Positions 35,086 through 43,628 are shown, counted from the first letter of the stretch. The stretch: DNA of 64,000 bases from JAXGQE01 sp040766585 (GCA_040766585.1 JAXGQE010000005.1:62001-126000); one strand, 5' to 3'. Numbers and translations are program-made. Notes: a model not told the origin generated them from the letters alone.

Positions 35086-36000
35086 ATGCTTTTAAAGTTT
35101 GGAATTAGAGAATTTTTTGATGACAGACAATTAAAAAATCTCTCCAAAGAAAGTCTTTCCTCTTATAAGTTTACGCTCGAAGAGTTTGAAGAGTATTGTT
35201 TGGAGAAAGAAGTTATTAATGTTGAAGATGTTAACCAGGGCTTAGTAAGGCAATATTTAGTTTATTGTAAGAATGAGAGAGGGAATAACCCAACAAGTTT
35301 GAATCATAAGTTAAGCAATATTAAAGTTTTCTTTAATTATTTAGTTGATTGTGAGTATCTCGACTATAACCCAGCAAAGAAAGTTTCTCAGGGGAAAACG
35401 GAAATCAAGATAGATGTTTTTACAGATGCTCAAATCAAACAGATGTTGGCTTACTACAGGAAGAGAGAAAGTAAGGAACATACTTTTCACAATTATCGAA
35501 ACCACAGTATTATCATCTTTCTTTTGGGAACTGGAGCCAGATTGGGCGAAGTGTGTAATCTCAAATGGCAAGATGTTGATTTTGACAACCAATCTATTGT
35601 TTTATTTGGTAAGAAGAGGGCAGCTTCATCAATTCCTCTTGCTCGAAAACTAAAAAATGAAATGTTAGCGTATAAGATTTATTGTGAAAAATACTTTAAA
35701 GGGCTTCCAGAGTATGTTTTCACTGATAACAATGGAGACAAACTTGATGTTGATGCTATCAAATCTCTATTTAAAAGGCTGAAGAAAGTGATGAACTTTA
35801 AAGGAGTTAGAGTTTCACCACATACTTTTAGGCATACTTTTGCACATAATTATTTGATGAATGGTGGAGATGTATTCAGTTTACAGAAGATAATGCGGCA
35901 TACAGATATAAAGATGACAGAACGATATGTTGCCCTCTGGGGAGGAGCCCTAGCAACTCAAAATGACCGCTACAACCCTCTAGAGAAATTCAACTTTTGA
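35086..36000 (+). CDS. Tyrosine-type site-specific recombinase (phage integrase)
   Basis: A 304-residue integrase, XerC/D-like in size. An N-terminal SAM-like core-binding domain (about residues 10-90) precedes the catalytic domain with Arg152 (GARLGEVCNLKW), HTFRHTFAHNYL, the second His in IMRHTDIKMTERYV, and the nucleophile Tyr281. All catalytic residues are present, so it may be active. It lies next to the tRNA-Pro gene and is oriented away from it, as expected for a prophage attL end. Base composition is far more AT-rich than the genes before it. Its ribosome site lies within a hairpin. Confidence 0.95.
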   Translation: MLLKFGIREFFDDRQLKNLSKESLSSYKFTLEEFEEYCLEKEVINVEDVNQGLVRQYLVYCKNERGNNPTSLNHKLSNIKVFFNYLVDCEYLDYNPAKKVSQGKTEIKIDVFTDAQIKQMLAYYRKRESKEHTFHNYRNHSIIIFLLGTGARLGEVCNLKWQDVDFDNQSIVLFGKKRAASSIPLARKLKNEMLAYKIYCEKYFKGLPEYVFTDNNGDKLDVDAIKSLFKRLKKVMNFKGVRVSPHTFRHTFAHNYLMNGGDVFSLQKIMRHTDIKMTERYVALWGGALATQNDRYNPLEKFNF

Positions 36001-36020
36001 GCCTTCGGGCTCTTTTTTTT
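35999..36020 (+). terminator. Terminator of the integrase gene
   Basis: GAGCC-ttc-GGGCTC followed by nine T residues; the integrase stop codon overlaps the first bases. Confidence 0.9.
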
Positions 36021-36091
36021 TGTGCTTTTTTAGGGGTTAAGAAATTTAAAAAAATCTTTATGTTTAAACCAAATGAAGCGTAAGTATTTTA

Positions 36092-36120
36092 TTGACAAAA
36101 TTGGAAATTTATGGTACAAT
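36092..36120 (+). promoter_or_regulatory. Strong promoter after the integrase
   Basis: TTGACA at 36092-36097 and TACAAT at 36115-36120 with an ideal 17-bp spacer. No protein-coding gene starts within 290 bases downstream; two foldable RNA segments lie there instead. Confidence 0.75.
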
Positions 36121-36126
36121 AAAATT

Positions 36127-36217
36127 AGAGAAATATTTATTTTTTTGTTTTGAGGAGAGAGGGAGGAAGAAAGCATTTCTGACAAAAGTCCTCACCATTT
36201 TCTCTCCTTTTTTATTT
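36127..36217 (+). ncRNA. Candidate small RNA ending in a terminator
   Basis: From the predicted start about seven bases after the -10 box, a transcript of about 90 bases would end in a long hairpin: AGGAGAGA pairs with TCTCTCCT, GAGG with CCTC inside it, and AGAAA-GCA-TTTCT at the tip, followed by TTTTTTATTTTT. No reading frame with a ribosome site is present. It could be a regulatory RNA or simply a terminated leader. Confidence 0.4.
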
Positions 36218-36319
36218 TTGGTCAAAAATAATGTTTTTTTTATGTTGCAAAAAATGTTGGGTTAGGAGCTTTAAAACATCTTTAGGTATATAGGTGTGTT
36301 TAAAAAATTATGTTTTAAA

Positions 36320-36393
36320 AAGAGAGAGATAGAGCCTGCAGCTCGACAAACGGAAAACCCTGCCGTTTCTCTCTCTTAATAAACTTTAGGGTT
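36320..36393 (+). ncRNA. Three-way-junction RNA with possible pseudoknot
   Basis: An outer 10-bp stem (AAGAGAGAGA, 36320-36329, with TCTCTCTCTT, 36368-36377) encloses two hairpins, GAGC-ctgca-GCTC and AACGG-loop-CCGTT. The second loop contains AACCCT, which is complementary to AGGGTT at 36388-36393, allowing an H-type pseudoknot. A tiny open frame with a ribosome site begins 30 bases later, so this may be its leader or an independent RNA. No Rfam family was recognised. Confidence 0.4.
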
Positions 36394-36422
36394 AATACAA
36401 AATAACAAATGGGGTGTAAAGT

Positions 36423-36529
36423 ATGGAAAATAAAGAAGTGATTGTTTCACCACCTTTCTTTGTTTGATTTTTTTCTTTGCTTTTGGTCTTTCTTTCTATA
36501 TTAAGTTTAACAAAATTGAAGAAAAGTAG
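36423..36529 (+). pseudogene. Possible tiny membrane peptide, frame broken once
   Basis: After GGGGTG an ATG opens a frame of 14 codons (MENKEVIVSPPFFV) that stops at a TGA (36465-36467). In the -1 frame the sequence continues as a strongly hydrophobic stretch (LIFFFAFGLSFYI) and a charged tail (KFNKIEEK) to a TAG at 36527. Joined, this gives about 35 residues with one membrane span, the look of a type I toxin or a small holin-like peptide. The junction lies before a T homopolymer, so a single lost base, a sequencing error or ribosomal frameshifting could explain it. No family is recognised. Confidence 0.3.
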
Positions 36530-36689
36530 CAAACAATGGATTAATAAGTAGTATCGTCAAACTATTGTCATATAAAGAATACTAGAAGGTCAAAAATAGT
36601 CGTAAATAGTCTTAAATGGCGTTTTATTTGTTAGCCGTTGTAAAAGACGGACTGACATTTTATTACAAATAAGTTAAAAAAAGGGGCTG

Positions 36690-36767
36690 AGCACTCTAGC
36701 TAAGTGCTGAACGGAGCAACTACCTGTGTTAGTTGCTTCTGCCTATTTTATATACCAACACAGGAGG
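36690..36767 (+). promoter_or_regulatory. Structured leader hiding the ribosome site of a GIY-YIG gene
   Basis: Two hairpins, AGCAC/GTGCT (36690-36708) and GCAACTA/TAGTTGC (36716-36736), precede the first GIY-YIG gene. The 7-base loop of the second, CCTGTGT, is fully complementary to ACACAGG at 36758-36764, which overlaps the AGGAGG ribosome site (36762-36767). This pseudoknot, or the longer alternative stem CCTGTGTT/AACACAGG, would block translation. Translational masking of homing endonucleases is known from phage T4 I-TevI. Confidence 0.5.
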
Positions 36768-36775
36768 TAATAAGA

Positions 36776-36868
36776 ATGAATATTAATAACAATCAAAGTG
36801 GCGTGTACGTAATTGAAGTGTTTAAGTGCTTACTGCGGTTCGATAGAGCCAGCAGTGTGATGTTTTAG
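36776..36868 (+). pseudogene. N-terminal stub of a GIY-YIG endonuclease, cut by IS21-type element
   Basis: The ATG follows AGGAGG and reads MNINNNQSGVYVIEV, the first strand of a GIY-YIG nuclease (the GVY triad), before running into the left end of an insertion sequence and stopping. The matching remainder, ENMVTYVGEAQDIKTRW, resumes at 39577 beyond the element. The gene was a phage-type homing endonuclease before the insertion. Confidence 0.7.
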
Positions 36869-37130
36869 AGCCACTATGTTCATCATGCAGAGCCAGGTTG
36901 TACATTTATTGGAGCCAGTTATCTTGATAGTAATTCTTTTTAGCTTTAGGTTTTAAAAAAAGAATAGAGAGTCATTTCTAGCAGCCGAAGGGGTTGTGGG
37001 CATGTGAGAAAACGAGGAGCGTTTTTCAAGCAGTTGTGGAGTCTGTGGTTAACTCATAAGAGTTATCCATGGAATCCATCGACTGCGGCATATCCACAAC
37101 CCTACCTGCCGGCCCCAGCTTACTTAGGAG

Positions 37131-37962
37131 CTATTCTTTGATACCGTGGCGTTCCCGCATAGACACATTGCCATCAATCAAGATCGTGTAAGAATCATGA
37201 ACGATCCGATCGAGGATGGCATCAGCCAAGGTATCTTCCCCAATCTTTTCATGCCAGCCCACAGGAGAGAACTGGGTGCAAAAAATGGTCGAGGCAGTTT
37301 GATGCCGTGCTTCGACGATCTCTAGCAGGTCCTGGCCCTGGTTCTCCTGTAAGGGGTGAGAAGCCATTCATCCAAAATCAGAAGACTCACTTTTTTTGTA
37401 CTGTTTCATTATCTTTTTAAAAACACCTTCACCCCAGGCTATGGCTAATTCATCCAGGAGTTCCGGTAGCCGGATATACTTGACATTGTAAAAGCTGCGG
37501 CAGGCCGCCATGCCAAAGGCACAAGCAATGTAAGATTTGCCATTGCCGGAAGCGCCCGCGATGATCAAAGTTCCGCTTTTCACGGATGTATGCACAGCCG
37601 GAGAGTCGTAAAATCGAAGTCTTGTCCAGTTTGCGATCCGGATGGTATTCGATATCTTCAATGCTGGCCTGCAGGTAACGGAAATCTGCTTTCTTGATGA
37701 GCCGAAGTAATTTGTTGCTATTGCGCCGTGCCCATTCAGATCCACAACAATACCGAATCGCTCCCTCGAAGGAAAGGTCTTGATATTTATTATCGGAGAG
37801 CTGATTTCTATACGCCTCCGCCATGGCGGAAAGACGCATCTCGTGCAATTTATGAACGGTAGACTGATTAATCGTTTTTGTGTCCTCCAAAGTAGTCGGC
37901 ACCCCTGACAAAGCCAAAGGACTCGGTATGTTTCTGTTTTTCGAAAGAGAGTTTGCGGACAT
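37131..37962 (-). pseudogene. istB: istB, IS21 helper ATPase, frameshifted
   Basis: Read on the minus strand, the pieces assemble to an IstB-like AAA+ ATPase: an opening STVHKLHEMRLSAMAEAYRN, EWARRNSNKLLRLIKKADFR, the Walker A GASGNGKSYIACAFG, and the ending LADAILDRIVHDSYTI. At least three frameshifts separate these blocks (near 37740, 37590 and 37370), so no functional protein is expected. IstB normally stimulates IstA-mediated transposition. Confidence 0.8.
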
Positions 37963-37978
37963 TTTTCCTGACCGGTCT

Positions 37979-39403
37979 TTAAGATCGTCTGGATAGTCTT
38001 AAAACTGGGACTGGGTGTGTAGCTAAGGGCCCGCCGACGAAACCTGTTGAACCGAGGCAGGAGTATTTATCTGCAAGTTTCATCAATGAAGTGCAGGCTC
38101 GGTAGCCTTGCTTCTCGACTTTATGGGCGAACGGGATTGCATTGATGGCAACTGCAGCATGGGAATACTGCAGCCGCCAGGCGCGGAAGTGCTCTGCGCT
38201 AATTTCTAGATATTTCTTATGCTTCTCCGGCATATGGTCCGGCTTGAGTGATCACCTGGCCTTCTTGTCCCCAGGCGACATGGGAAGCTAATGCGATGAT
38301 TGTGGTAAAGACCTCCACAGTCCTGCTGGTTGAGCGAACATCGACTGAGTGACGGATATATTCGCAGGGACAGAGTAGTGATCTTTCATTGTCTACAATG
38401 ATATGATAGTCATATTAAGACGCTGTCGCCTTTGACCAGGTGGCCAGTTCATAAGGGGAGGCAGGCAAGGGCAGCAGCAACGCTTTTTCTTCCTGGTAGA
38501 AAGCACTCCTCCTGCTTCCCGGTTTCTTTTGAAAGGGTTTTTCATTGAATTCTTCCAGTTTCAGCCGGACGCTGTTGAGTTCCCGGAGGGAAAATTGCTG
38601 ATGTCTGAGGGAGGCAATGATCCATGTAGAAATGATGCCCACGGTGCTTTCCGCATTGGGTTTGTCTTGGGGATGTTTTACCCGCGCCAGGATCACTGCT
38701 GTTGCATAGTGCTCCGCCATTTGGATAGGTCCTGTTGATTCTGGGATCGGGCGACTCACCTGATCCACGCCGGTTTTAAATTATCCGGTACCAGGATTCC
38801 GGCTTACCCGCCGAAGTGGCTGAAAGCTTGATATGCCCATTAATCCAGCTTTCCATATTCATGGCCAGGAAGGCTTCCGCATAAGCATATTGACTGCAAG
38901 AAAAGGTGGCCACAAAAATGTAGGCCAGGATGGCTTCTCCTGTCACATTGTCGATGATTGAAGCAGTTTTGCCTGCCCAGTCCACTTCCATCATTTCTCC
39001 AGGCTTGCGCTTTATCCGCATGGTGGCCTTGGTGGTGTTGGCAAACTTGTTGTGCTTGGCGAACTAGCTGTACATTAGCGGGATTTCACCGCCCAAGCGG
39101 CACTCTTCGCGGTATTCATGCCACAGCAGGCTTAAAGTGACACCGCTCTTGGCCATCTCTTTGTGAATCCGCTCGCAATCAGGCAGTTTTCGCTGCGATC
39201 GGTGACTCTTTTCGGGGAAAAGGATTTCTACCGGAGTATGGCGTCACTCGTGTCTTCTCCGAAAGGCCATGTGATACTATGGCTCTTCGCTCACGTTCGA
39301 GCACGCTGCTGACAGTGTTCCGTGAGCATTGACAGCTGGAGGCGATGACCCGCTGACTCACACCTTGGCTGTGCAGCCGTAGGATTTCTCGATACTTGGT
39401 CAT
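37979..39403 (-). pseudogene. istA: istA, IS21 transposase, frameshifted
   Basis: Minus-strand fragments give an IstA transposase: the N-terminal helix-turn-helix (MTKYREILRLHSQGVSQRVIA, start at 39403), the first catalytic Asp in GEMMEVDWAGKT (about 38990), the Glu region KPNAESTVGIISTW (about 38650), and a C-terminal piece HKKYLEISAEHFRAW (about 38210). Several frameshifts and stops interrupt it, so the element cannot move by itself. Confidence 0.8.
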
Positions 39404-39576
39404 AGAAAGACCTCCTGAAATACAATTTACACTTTTCAGTGCATGAAATCATTATATATCAGGTGGCTCTCATTAAGACCACATTGGCTCTATTTGATGA
39501 ACATGGTGGCTCTGTTTCGTCACACGAGTGGCTCATTTTGAAAATATTACTCATTAAGGGCGAAATAGGAGATTGG

Positions 39577-40133
39577 GAGAACATGGTAACTTATGTTGGA
39601 GAAGCACAGGATATTAAAACAAGGTGGGAGCAACATAAGTCAGCACTTGCAGGCAATAAACATGAAAACATTTATCTCCAAAGGCTCTATAACAAATATG
39701 GGCAAGAAAATTTAATTTTGCGATTTTAGAAGAAACACAGGATTGTAGTAATTTATATAAACTTGAGGGAGAGTGGGGATTTTGCTTTTTTAGTTATCAG
39801 ATAAGGATATTTGCGAATATATAGTAGAACCTGGGCAAAAAATCCAATGTTAGGTAGACATCACACAAAAGAGACAAAGAAAAAAATGAGCGAATCTCAA
39901 TGAGAAAAAAATTTATAGAGCAAAATTCACAAGAACCTCAGGCTAGATTTATCCTCACTGTTGCCGCAAGAGATGGTTTTAGTAAAAATGGAAAGGGCAG
40001 AGATTTTACTCAAGAGCAACATGTGATTTGTTTGGTGTGGGTATTAGTGGAGTTAAAGTATTCAACAACGAAAAAGTTGGACTCATATCTCTCCAATGAC
40101 AGAAGGAATATCAAGCCTTTAAAGCTACATTAA
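39577..40133 (+). pseudogene. C-terminal remainder of the split GIY-YIG/NUMOD3 endonuclease
   Basis: After the IS the frame gives ENMVTYVGEAQDIKTRWEQH, the YVG half of the GIY-YIG catalytic core, then LQRLYNKYGQENLI. A frameshift at about 39728 leads to ILEETQDCSNLYKLEGEW in another frame, and a further shift to MLGRHHTKETKKKMSESQ (39849-39902), a NUMOD3 DNA-binding motif typical of homing endonucleases. Further fragments continue to a stop at 40133. The gene is dead through insertion and at least three frame breaks. Confidence 0.7.
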
Positions 40134-40151
40134 AAATTTGGGAATGATTGT

Positions 40152-40502
40152 ATGAAGGGGAATCCTATAGTATCGTTAATATTAGAAATGGTAAAAAATA
40201 TATTGGTTCAAGTAAGAACATTGAACGAAGGAAACAGGAACATAAAGCCGCTTTAGTGGCTGGAGAACATTATAATTATGCTTTACAAAGAGACTTCACA
40301 TATTATGGTTGTGAAGTTTTTCGGTCTTAAGTAATGAAGGTTGAAGAGGTTAGAGATTTAAAACGGAGAGAACATTTTTTACCTTAACAGACAACCTTTA
40401 AGTGAACTTTATAATGCTGTTTCAGACCCTTGGTACACTCCTCGTGGTTTACCTTGTTTAATTACAGAATCAAAGCCCGCTTGGGGCTTTAAAGTGGATT
40501 AA
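40152..40502 (+). pseudogene. Second GIY-YIG endonuclease gene, frameshifted
   Basis: An ATG at 40152 starts MKG; removing one extra base in each of GGGG and CC restores GIYSIVNIRNGKKYIGSS, a complete GIY-YIG core start. The open frame then reads NIERRKQEHKAALVAGEHYN and FTYYGCEVF to a stop at 40330, and after another shift VEEVRDLKRREHF up to WGFKVD at 40502. It lacks NUMOD motifs and is unlike the first copy in detail, so it is a separate gene rather than a tandem duplicate. Confidence 0.6.
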
Positions 40503-40516
40503 AACCAAGTAGTGCA

Positions 40517-40564
40517 GCTTTCACTTCCTTCTTTTGAATAGAAAATAATAGTGAAAGCGTTTTT
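40517..40564 (+). terminator. Terminator before the packaging genes
   Basis: GCTTTCACT (40517-40525) pairs with AGTGAAAGC (40550-40558) around a 24-base loop, followed by GTTTTTC. Confidence 0.6.
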
Positions 40565-40599
40565 CTCTTGGTTGAATATTTTAGAAAGGAGTGATGATT

Positions 40600-40932
40600 A
40601 TGCAGTTTACACCAGAACAATTAAAAGCTATTGAGATGATGGCTACACCTGGTGAGAAAATGACAATCGTCAGAATAAGTCAGGAAGTTGGAGTGTCGGA
40701 ACGAACAATATACCGTTGGAAGCAGCAACCAGAGTTCATAGCTGCAGTAAACAATCTTGCATATGAGCTCTTGCGAGGGAAGCTGCCAGAAGTTTACGAT
40801 GCACTCATAGAAAAAGCCGTTGAGGGTAACACAAAAGCGATAGAGTTGATGCTCAAGTACGCTGGTAACTACATCGAAAAAACTGAAACTAAACTGGATG
40901 GACAATTAGAAATAAAAATTGACTTAGAATAA
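40600..40932 (+). CDS. Phage terminase small subunit
   Basis: A 110-residue protein with an N-terminal helix-turn-helix (MTIVRISQEVGVSERTIYRWKQQPEF), a helical oligomerisation region and an acidic end. It lies directly before the large terminase, as TerS does in siphoviruses, and would recognise the pac or cos site. The AAAGGAG site at 40585-40591 selects the ATG at 40600 over the in-frame GTG and ATG codons just upstream. Typical for this class of short, HTH-type small subunits. Confidence 0.8.
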   Translation: MQFTPEQLKAIEMMATPGEKMTIVRISQEVGVSERTIYRWKQQPEFIAAVNNLAYELLRGKLPEVYDALIEKAVEGNTKAIELMLKYAGNYIEKTETKLDGQLEIKIDLE

Positions 40933-40936
40933 AATG

Positions 40937-40963
40937 ACCACTTATTAACATATAATAAGTGGT
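40937..40963. repeat. Intergenic hairpin, copy 1 (ACCACTT/AAGTGGT)
   Basis: ACCACTTATTA - ACATA - TAATAAGTGGT: an 11-bp perfect stem between the terminase genes, followed by TGTTTATT. The same ACCACTT/AAGTGGT core recurs at 44373 and 45333. Confidence 0.75.
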
Positions 40964-40989
40964 TGTTTATTAACGCTTGGGGTGGTGAT

Positions 40990-42207
40990 ATGCCAGAAGT
41001 AAATATTAAACTTTCCAAAAAGGTGATAAACGAAGCTTATTTGCCGTTATTCAATGGAATAAATAAACGATTCGTTGTTTTAATAGGTTCGGCAGGTTCG
41101 GGCAAATCAGTTGCACTTACCCAATACTTCACTTTTCTTTTGTTGAAAAACCCTAATACACGATTATTAGTAGCAAGGAAAGTCGGCAAAACAATTAAAA
41201 ATTCAGTATATGAAGAGTTCCAAAACACTTTTAGAAAATGGAAGTTGGGCGATTTAGTTAAGGCTCACAGCTCAACCCATTCCTTTACTTTTGCTAATGG
41301 TTCTGAAGTCATCACTACTGGATTAGACAATGTAGAAAAACTTAAATCAATAAGTAATATTGATGTCATTTGGCTCGAAGAAGGTACAGAATCAACAATA
41401 GAAGATTTTGAACAGCTTAACTTACGCTTAAGGGGCACATCTGGAGTAATGAATCAATTCTTTATTTCAACAAACCCTAACGATTATGATTCATATATTA
41501 AATCAATGTTTGTTGACTCTATTCATCCAGATGCTTTTGTATTGCACACAACATATAAAGACAATCGCTTTCTTTCTCAAGAATACATAAAACAACTTGA
41601 ATCATTAATAGATAGAGACGAAGTATTCTACAGAATCTACACTCTTGGAGAGTGGGCAAAAAGTGGTGCAATCATCTTCTCTAATTGGCAAGTTAAAAAT
41701 ATCTCAACAAGAGATGATAACTATGATTCTATTTTATGTGGCTTAGATTTTGGTTTTAACGACCATACCGCATTTATTAAGATAGGTATTAAAGACGATG
41801 AAATCTATATCCTTGACGAACTATACAAAAGAGAGTTAACCAACGCAGAGTTAATCAATGAAATTGGTTCTACTTTTGGTAAAACATATTTAATAACAGC
41901 TGACAGTGCTGAGCCAGATAGAATAAAAGAGTTCAAACAAGCTGGTTTTAAGATTCGAGAAACTAAAAAGGGCAAAGGAAGTATCTTAAGAGGGATAGAC
42001 TGGTTACGAACTAAAAAGATTTGGGTTCATCCTGTATGTATTAATTTCATAAACGAAATTAAGAGTTATAGCTACAAGGTTGATAAAAATAACAACCCAC
42101 TAGAAGAACCAGTGGACTTCAATAATCACGCTCTTGATGCCCTTCGTTACGCTATAGAACACTTGACAAAACCTACACGCAAAGCTACAGCCGTTCCGAG
42201 ATTATAA
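40990..42207 (+). CDS. Phage terminase large subunit (PBSX/Terminase_3 type)
   Basis: The packaging motor, 405 residues. The ATPase has a Walker A loop GSAGSGKS (residues 33-40), and a Walker B IDVIWLEEGT; the nuclease domain has GLDFGFNDHTA, TADSAEPDRIKE and DFNNHALDALRYA, each supplying an acidic metal ligand. The GGTGGTGAT site fixes the ATG at 40990, although the frame stays open upstream through the hairpin. Intact, unlike the genes just before it. Confidence 0.93.
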   Translation: MPEVNIKLSKKVINEAYLPLFNGINKRFVVLIGSAGSGKSVALTQYFTFLLLKNPNTRLLVARKVGKTIKNSVYEEFQNTFRKWKLGDLVKAHSSTHSFTFANGSEVITTGLDNVEKLKSISNIDVIWLEEGTESTIEDFEQLNLRLRGTSGVMNQFFISTNPNDYDSYIKSMFVDSIHPDAFVLHTTYKDNRFLSQEYIKQLESLIDRDEVFYRIYTLGEWAKSGAIIFSNWQVKNISTRDDNYDSILCGLDFGFNDHTAFIKIGIKDDEIYILDELYKRELTNAELINEIGSTFGKTYLITADSAEPDRIKEFKQAGFKIRETKKGKGSILRGIDWLRTKKIWVHPVCINFINEIKSYSYKVDKNNNPLEEPVDFNNHALDALRYAIEHLTKPTRKATAVPRL

Positions 42208-42228
42208 AGAAAGGAGGAATAAGGTAAT

Positions 42229-43548
42229 TTGAACGCAATAGAAAAACTAATAGCTTCAAACGCTCCAAGTTCATCAATCCTAAAAGACTTAATCAATGAC
42301 AACAGAGTAGAATCAATGAGACTTGCAGCCCTCTATGAAGAGTATAAAGGCGAAGTGTCAATAAAAGATAGAGTATTAGATGACCCTTTAAAGGTTAATA
42401 ATCAGCTAGCCAATGACTACAGAGGGCAAATAATTGATAGTGCAGTAGGATATATGTTTGGTAATCCTATATCATATAATATCAATGAAGAAGGATACTC
42501 TAAAGCTGAATATGAGCGATATGATAACATAATTCAAGACTTCGTAACTCGTAATTCAATAGATGACCTGGATTCAAAAACAGGTAAGCTTGCTGCAATA
42601 TGCGGTTACTCTGGTAGATTACTATACATCGACAAAAACGGAGATGAAAGAGTAATCAGCATACCAGCCTGGGAATGTATCTTTGTTGATAATGGTTCAA
42701 CAGGAGAACCTCAATATGCTTTAAGACACTATACTGTTGAAGTAGAAGATAACTATGGAACAGTTGAAAGAACCAAAATAGAGTTCTATGATGATACTTA
42801 TGTAACAACTTACCTACAAAACAGTGGTGGAGAATATGACCTAATCGAAGCTCCAAAGCCGCATATGTTTGATGGAGTTCCGTTGGTTAAATTCATCAAC
42901 AACGATGAATTGCAAGGAGACTTTGAAAAAGTATCAAGTCTTATTGATGCTTATGATTTAATGTTATCAGATGTTCAAAACGAAATAGAAGAATTCAGAA
43001 ATGCCTACATGATATTCGAAGGAGCAACGATAGACTCTGACTTCCTTCAAGCTGCGAAACAAACTGGAGCGATAGAGCTGCCCGAAGGTGCTAAGGCTTC
43101 CTTTTTAACGAAAGAAATTGCAGACACAATCATTGAGAACCAGAAGAAAACTCTTAATGAAAACATCTATAAATTCTCTTCTTCTGTTGACTTCGGTGAA
43201 AACAAATTTGCTGATGCTTCTGGAGAGTCTCGTAAGTGGAAACTCCTTGCTATGGAGAACAAAGCAATCACAAAGGAAAGAAAGTTCTCAGCTGGCTTAA
43301 GGCAAATGTTCAAAGTTCTTGCTACTGCATGGCAGAAGAAGGGCTACAACATTGATTATCTTGATATCTATTGGCATTTTACAAGAAGCTTACCAGTTGA
43401 CTTACAGCACTACACAGCAGTTGCAAAAGACCTAAGAGGGCACATCAGTGAGAAAACAAGACTTTCACTACTTCCTTTTGTTGATGATGTTGAATTTGAA
43501 CTTGAAGAAATGAAAAGAGACATGGGTGAACAGGTGATTCTTGAATAA
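42229..43548 (+). CDS. Phage portal protein (SPP1 gp6 family)
   Basis: A 439-residue portal subunit starting with TTG after AGGAGGAAT. Family features include RGQIIDSAVGYMFGNPISY near residue 65, AAICGYSGRLLYID, and the helical stretch AYDLMLSDVQNEIEEFRNAYM followed by a wing/crown region with NIYKFSSSVDF. Twelve copies would form the ring at the capsid vertex through which DNA is packed. It follows terL by 21 bases and is slightly shorter than many homologues at the C-terminus. Confidence 0.92.
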   Translation: MNAIEKLIASNAPSSSILKDLINDNRVESMRLAALYEEYKGEVSIKDRVLDDPLKVNNQLANDYRGQIIDSAVGYMFGNPISYNINEEGYSKAEYERYDNIIQDFVTRNSIDDLDSKTGKLAAICGYSGRLLYIDKNGDERVISIPAWECIFVDNGSTGEPQYALRHYTVEVEDNYGTVERTKIEFYDDTYVTTYLQNSGGEYDLIEAPKPHMFDGVPLVKFINNDELQGDFEKVSSLIDAYDLMLSDVQNEIEEFRNAYMIFEGATIDSDFLQAAKQTGAIELPEGAKASFLTKEIADTIIENQKKTLNENIYKFSSSVDFGENKFADASGESRKWKLLAMENKAITKERKFSAGLRQMFKVLATAWQKKGYNIDYLDIYWHFTRSLPVDLQHYTAVAKDLRGHISEKTRLSLLPFVDDVEFELEEMKRDMGEQVILE

Positions 43549-43628
43549 CAGCTTCATAGCAGGAAATTTTTCTCATATAGCGAAAGAAATCGAATGGAAC
43601 AGGATAATAAGCGATTAATGGAGGATAT

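Larger units (their letters stand above)
36819..39563 (-). mobile_element. Decayed IS21-family insertion sequence
   Basis: The element of about 2.7 kb carries broken istA and istB genes on the minus strand. Its ends show the internal multiple repeats typical of IS21: AGAGCCA-type units on the left (36844, 36866, 36889, 36919) and TGGCTCT-type units on the right (39461, 39483, 39506, 39528). The segment at 36866-36885 is the inverted copy of 39495-39514 (one or two mismatches). Outer borders are estimated to within about 15 bases, and no clean target duplication is visible. It is more GC-rich than the prophage around it. It lies inside a GIY-YIG endonuclease gene. Confidence 0.8.

Noticed and set aside
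36700..40500. Group I intron hosting the GIY-YIG genes
   Set aside because: No conserved P3-P9 core or split exon sequence found; the endonucleases look free-standing.
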